From assembly GCF_016625195.1 (NCBI RefSeq), contig NZ_JACVUP010000006.1, forward strand, positions 124,001-188,000: a stretch of 64,000 nucleotides of DNA, given 5' to 3'. The notes under the pieces are model-generated. The model saw only the letters and a list, made by a program, of their open reading frames with translations. It made no database searches and was not told the origin of the DNA. Numbering within the stretch: position 1 is the stretch's first letter; each line of letters opens with the position of its first letter. Made by a program: the position numbers and the translations under genes. Origin of the DNA: Erwinia sp. S63. Its GTDB lineage: Bacteria > Pseudomonadota > Gammaproteobacteria > Enterobacterales > Enterobacteriaceae. Positions 62,768 through 64,000 of this stretch are shown piece by piece.

Positions 62768-63778
62768 ATGCGGACTCCGCAACGTTTTGCCTTGATTGGC
62801 AGTGGATTTATCGGCCAGGTGCACGCTGCCAACCTGGCAGCACATCCCGGCGTTGAGCTGGCGCTGGTGTGTGATATCGATGCGTCGCGTGCCGAAGCGG
62901 TGGCACAGCGCTATGGCGCAAAAGCGGCCAGCGTGCAGCAGGCGCTGAACGATGATGGGATCGACGCGGTGCTGATCGCCAGCGCTACGCCAACCCACGC
63001 TGAACTGCTGGAGCAGGCAGTGCTGGCGGGCAAAGCGGTGTACTGTGAGAAACCGATCGATCTGTCGTTGCAGCGTGCGCGGGAAGTCGTGGAAAAAATC
63101 TCCCCGGTGCAGGTTCCCGTCACCGTGGGCTTTAACCGCCGTTTTGACCACAGCCATCAGCAGCTCAAAGCGCAGCTGAAACAGGGGCTTATTGGTCGTA
63201 CTGAGCTGATTCAGATGGTATGCCGCGCTTCAGAACTGCCGCCGATTAGCTATCTGCAAGCCTCTGGCGGTCAGATGCGCGATCAGGCAATTCATTTTTT
63301 CGATCTGCTGCGCTGGCTGACGGATGATGAAGTCAGCACCGTTGGCGCACTCGGTGCCGCACTGGCGATGTCCGAGATCCGTGACTTCGATGTTGATACC
63401 TCGGTGCTGATCATGCGCATGCAACAGGGTGCGCTGGCACAGCTGGATAACACCCGCCGTACCGCTTACGGCTACGACGAACGCATCAGCGTGATGGGCA
63501 GTGAAGGGATGCTGGCTTCAGAGAGCCAGTCAGCGCGCGGTGCGACACTTTACCAGGGCAAAGGCATCACTCAGCCCGGCTTGTATGCAGACTGGTTTAG
63601 TCGGGTGAAAGAGACCTACTACACCCATCTGGATGCGTTTGTGCGTCATATCGGCGGAGAGAAAATCGAGGGGCTGCCGGGATTGATCGACGGTCTGCGC
63701 GCGCAGGCGATTGCCGAGGCCGCACAGCAATCACTGACGCGCGGTGAATTTGTCGAAGTGGAGTGGGTGGCAATTTGA
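62768..63778 (+). CDS. Gfo/Idh/MocA oxidoreductase, inositol dehydrogenase-like (second copy)
   Basis: A 336-residue enzyme from ATG 62768, behind AGGAG. RFALIGSGFIGQVHAANLAAH is the NAD entry, YCEKPIDLSLQRA has the catalytic Lys and GQMRDQAIHFFDLLRWL the Asp/His pair. It resembles the product of 55851-56870 but is too different for a recent duplicate. The gene downstream converges after 142 bases. The divergent LacI protein probably represses it. Confidence 0.84.
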   Translation: MRTPQRFALIGSGFIGQVHAANLAAHPGVELALVCDIDASRAEAVAQRYGAKAASVQQALNDDGIDAVLIASATPTHAELLEQAVLAGKAVYCEKPIDLSLQRAREVVEKISPVQVPVTVGFNRRFDHSHQQLKAQLKQGLIGRTELIQMVCRASELPPISYLQASGGQMRDQAIHFFDLLRWLTDDEVSTVGALGAALAMSEIRDFDVDTSVLIMRMQQGALAQLDNTRRTAYGYDERISVMGSEGMLASESQSARGATLYQGKGITQPGLYADWFSRVKETYYTHLDAFVRHIGGEKIEGLPGLIDGLRAQAIAEAAQQSLTRGEFVEVEWVAI

Positions 63779-63870
63779 TGCCGATATTACAACGCTCTCT
63801 CGCAGGTGGGGGAGCGTGTCGATGGGCAGAGCGTTTTCCCCGCTCATAGGTTGAATATTGGCACGATGTA

Positions 63871-63899
63871 TTCCCCCTCTCGCGACGGAAGAGGGGGAA
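63871..63899. terminator. Bidirectional hairpin before the window end
   Basis: TTCCCCCTCT (63871-63880) pairs with AGAGGGGGAA (63890-63899). It lies between the oxidoreductase gene and the convergent partial gene. AAATTATTA follows on the plus strand. Confidence 0.65.
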
Positions 63900-63920
63900 A
63901 TTATTAGCCGTTGGCCGCGC

Positions 63921-64000
63921 TTACTTCAGTAGCTCACGCTCGATCAGTTCACGCGTTTCCACCGCCTGATACTTCATCTTTTCCGGATAGCCAAACAGCG
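63921..64000 (-). CDS. 3' end of an unidentified gene, rest outside window
   Basis: Reading leftward from the window edge the frame encodes …LFGYPEKMKYQAVETRELIERELLK and stops at TAA (63921-63923). About 25 codons are visible. The sequence is charged and helical and could be the end of a sugar-phosphate isomerase/epimerase-type or similar enzyme, but the fragment is too short to name. Its end faces the inositol dehydrogenase-like gene. Confidence 0.6.
   Translation of the reverse strand, partial: LFGYPEKMKYQAVETRELIERELLK

Overview
The window looks like the chromosome of an enterobacterium of the Erwiniaceae, most likely Pantoea. Coding DNA is GC-rich. Many genes have E. coli-type orthologues (yncE, sbmA, abgABT/abgR, tsx, gcd, yghU, aer). 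ERIC-type repeats are present, and there is a three-subunit gluconate dehydrogenase of the kind known from Pantoea and Erwinia. The genus is inference. No rRNA, tRNA, CRISPR array or complete insertion sequence was seen.

Layout. 1-3054: 3' part of an autotransporter adhesin. 3426-7286: Aer-type receptor, an AraC regulator and a NepI-like exporter. 7593-12173: a DUF1471 peptide, YncE, dihydroxyacetone kinase and SbmA. 12469-16321: gluconate dehydrogenase operon behind a GntR-like palindrome. 16591-18164: an Xre-ImmA/IrrE protease plus PIN-nuclease pair behind its own palindrome. 18202-25238: an MFS carrier and the abg p-aminobenzoyl-glutamate locus. 25317-32364: YjdN-like protein, Tsx, a 40-bp tandem array, a two-component system, ERIC, a MarA-like activator, a LysR regulator and an MdtG-like pump. 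32494-34884: PQQ glucose dehydrogenase. 35168-46401: a possible degenerate EAL protein, an EntS-like exporter, and a sugar locus (oxidoreductase, BadF-type kinase, ROK regulator, ABC ATPase, GNAT enzyme, binding protein, two permeases).

46534-47816 is an AT-richer accessory patch. It holds a DUF2778/Tlde1-like L,D-transpeptidase-fold effector, an overlapping small membrane protein (probable immunity) and, converging on them, an hcp gene with a single-base frameshift. 47919-49979: D-malate dehydrogenase-like gene and a LysR regulator. 50234-53518: an operon of a sodium:solute symporter, a cytoplasmic sialidase-fold (Asp-box) protein and a short-chain dehydrogenase, behind a class II CRP-type promoter. 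53695-58637: a sigma-54 activator divergent from an inositol-type operon with a textbook -24/-12 promoter. 58846-63778: a chemoreceptor with a perfect sigma-28 promoter, DUF1330, YghU, a LacI regulator and another inositol dehydrogenase-like gene. The window ends inside a reverse-strand gene.

How genes work together. Gcd and gluconate dehydrogenase form a periplasmic glucose to gluconate to 2-ketogluconate chain feeding the quinone pool. Several sugar and polyol loci pair importers with Gfo/Idh/MocA oxidoreductases and local regulators. The most unusual items are the orphan T6SS effector/hcp patch, the protease-PIN pair, the symporter/sialidase-fold/SDR operon, the sigma-54-controlled inositol-type operon, and two separate cases in which the 3' tail of a gene, stop codon included, is duplicated just downstream (aer and the SDR gene).
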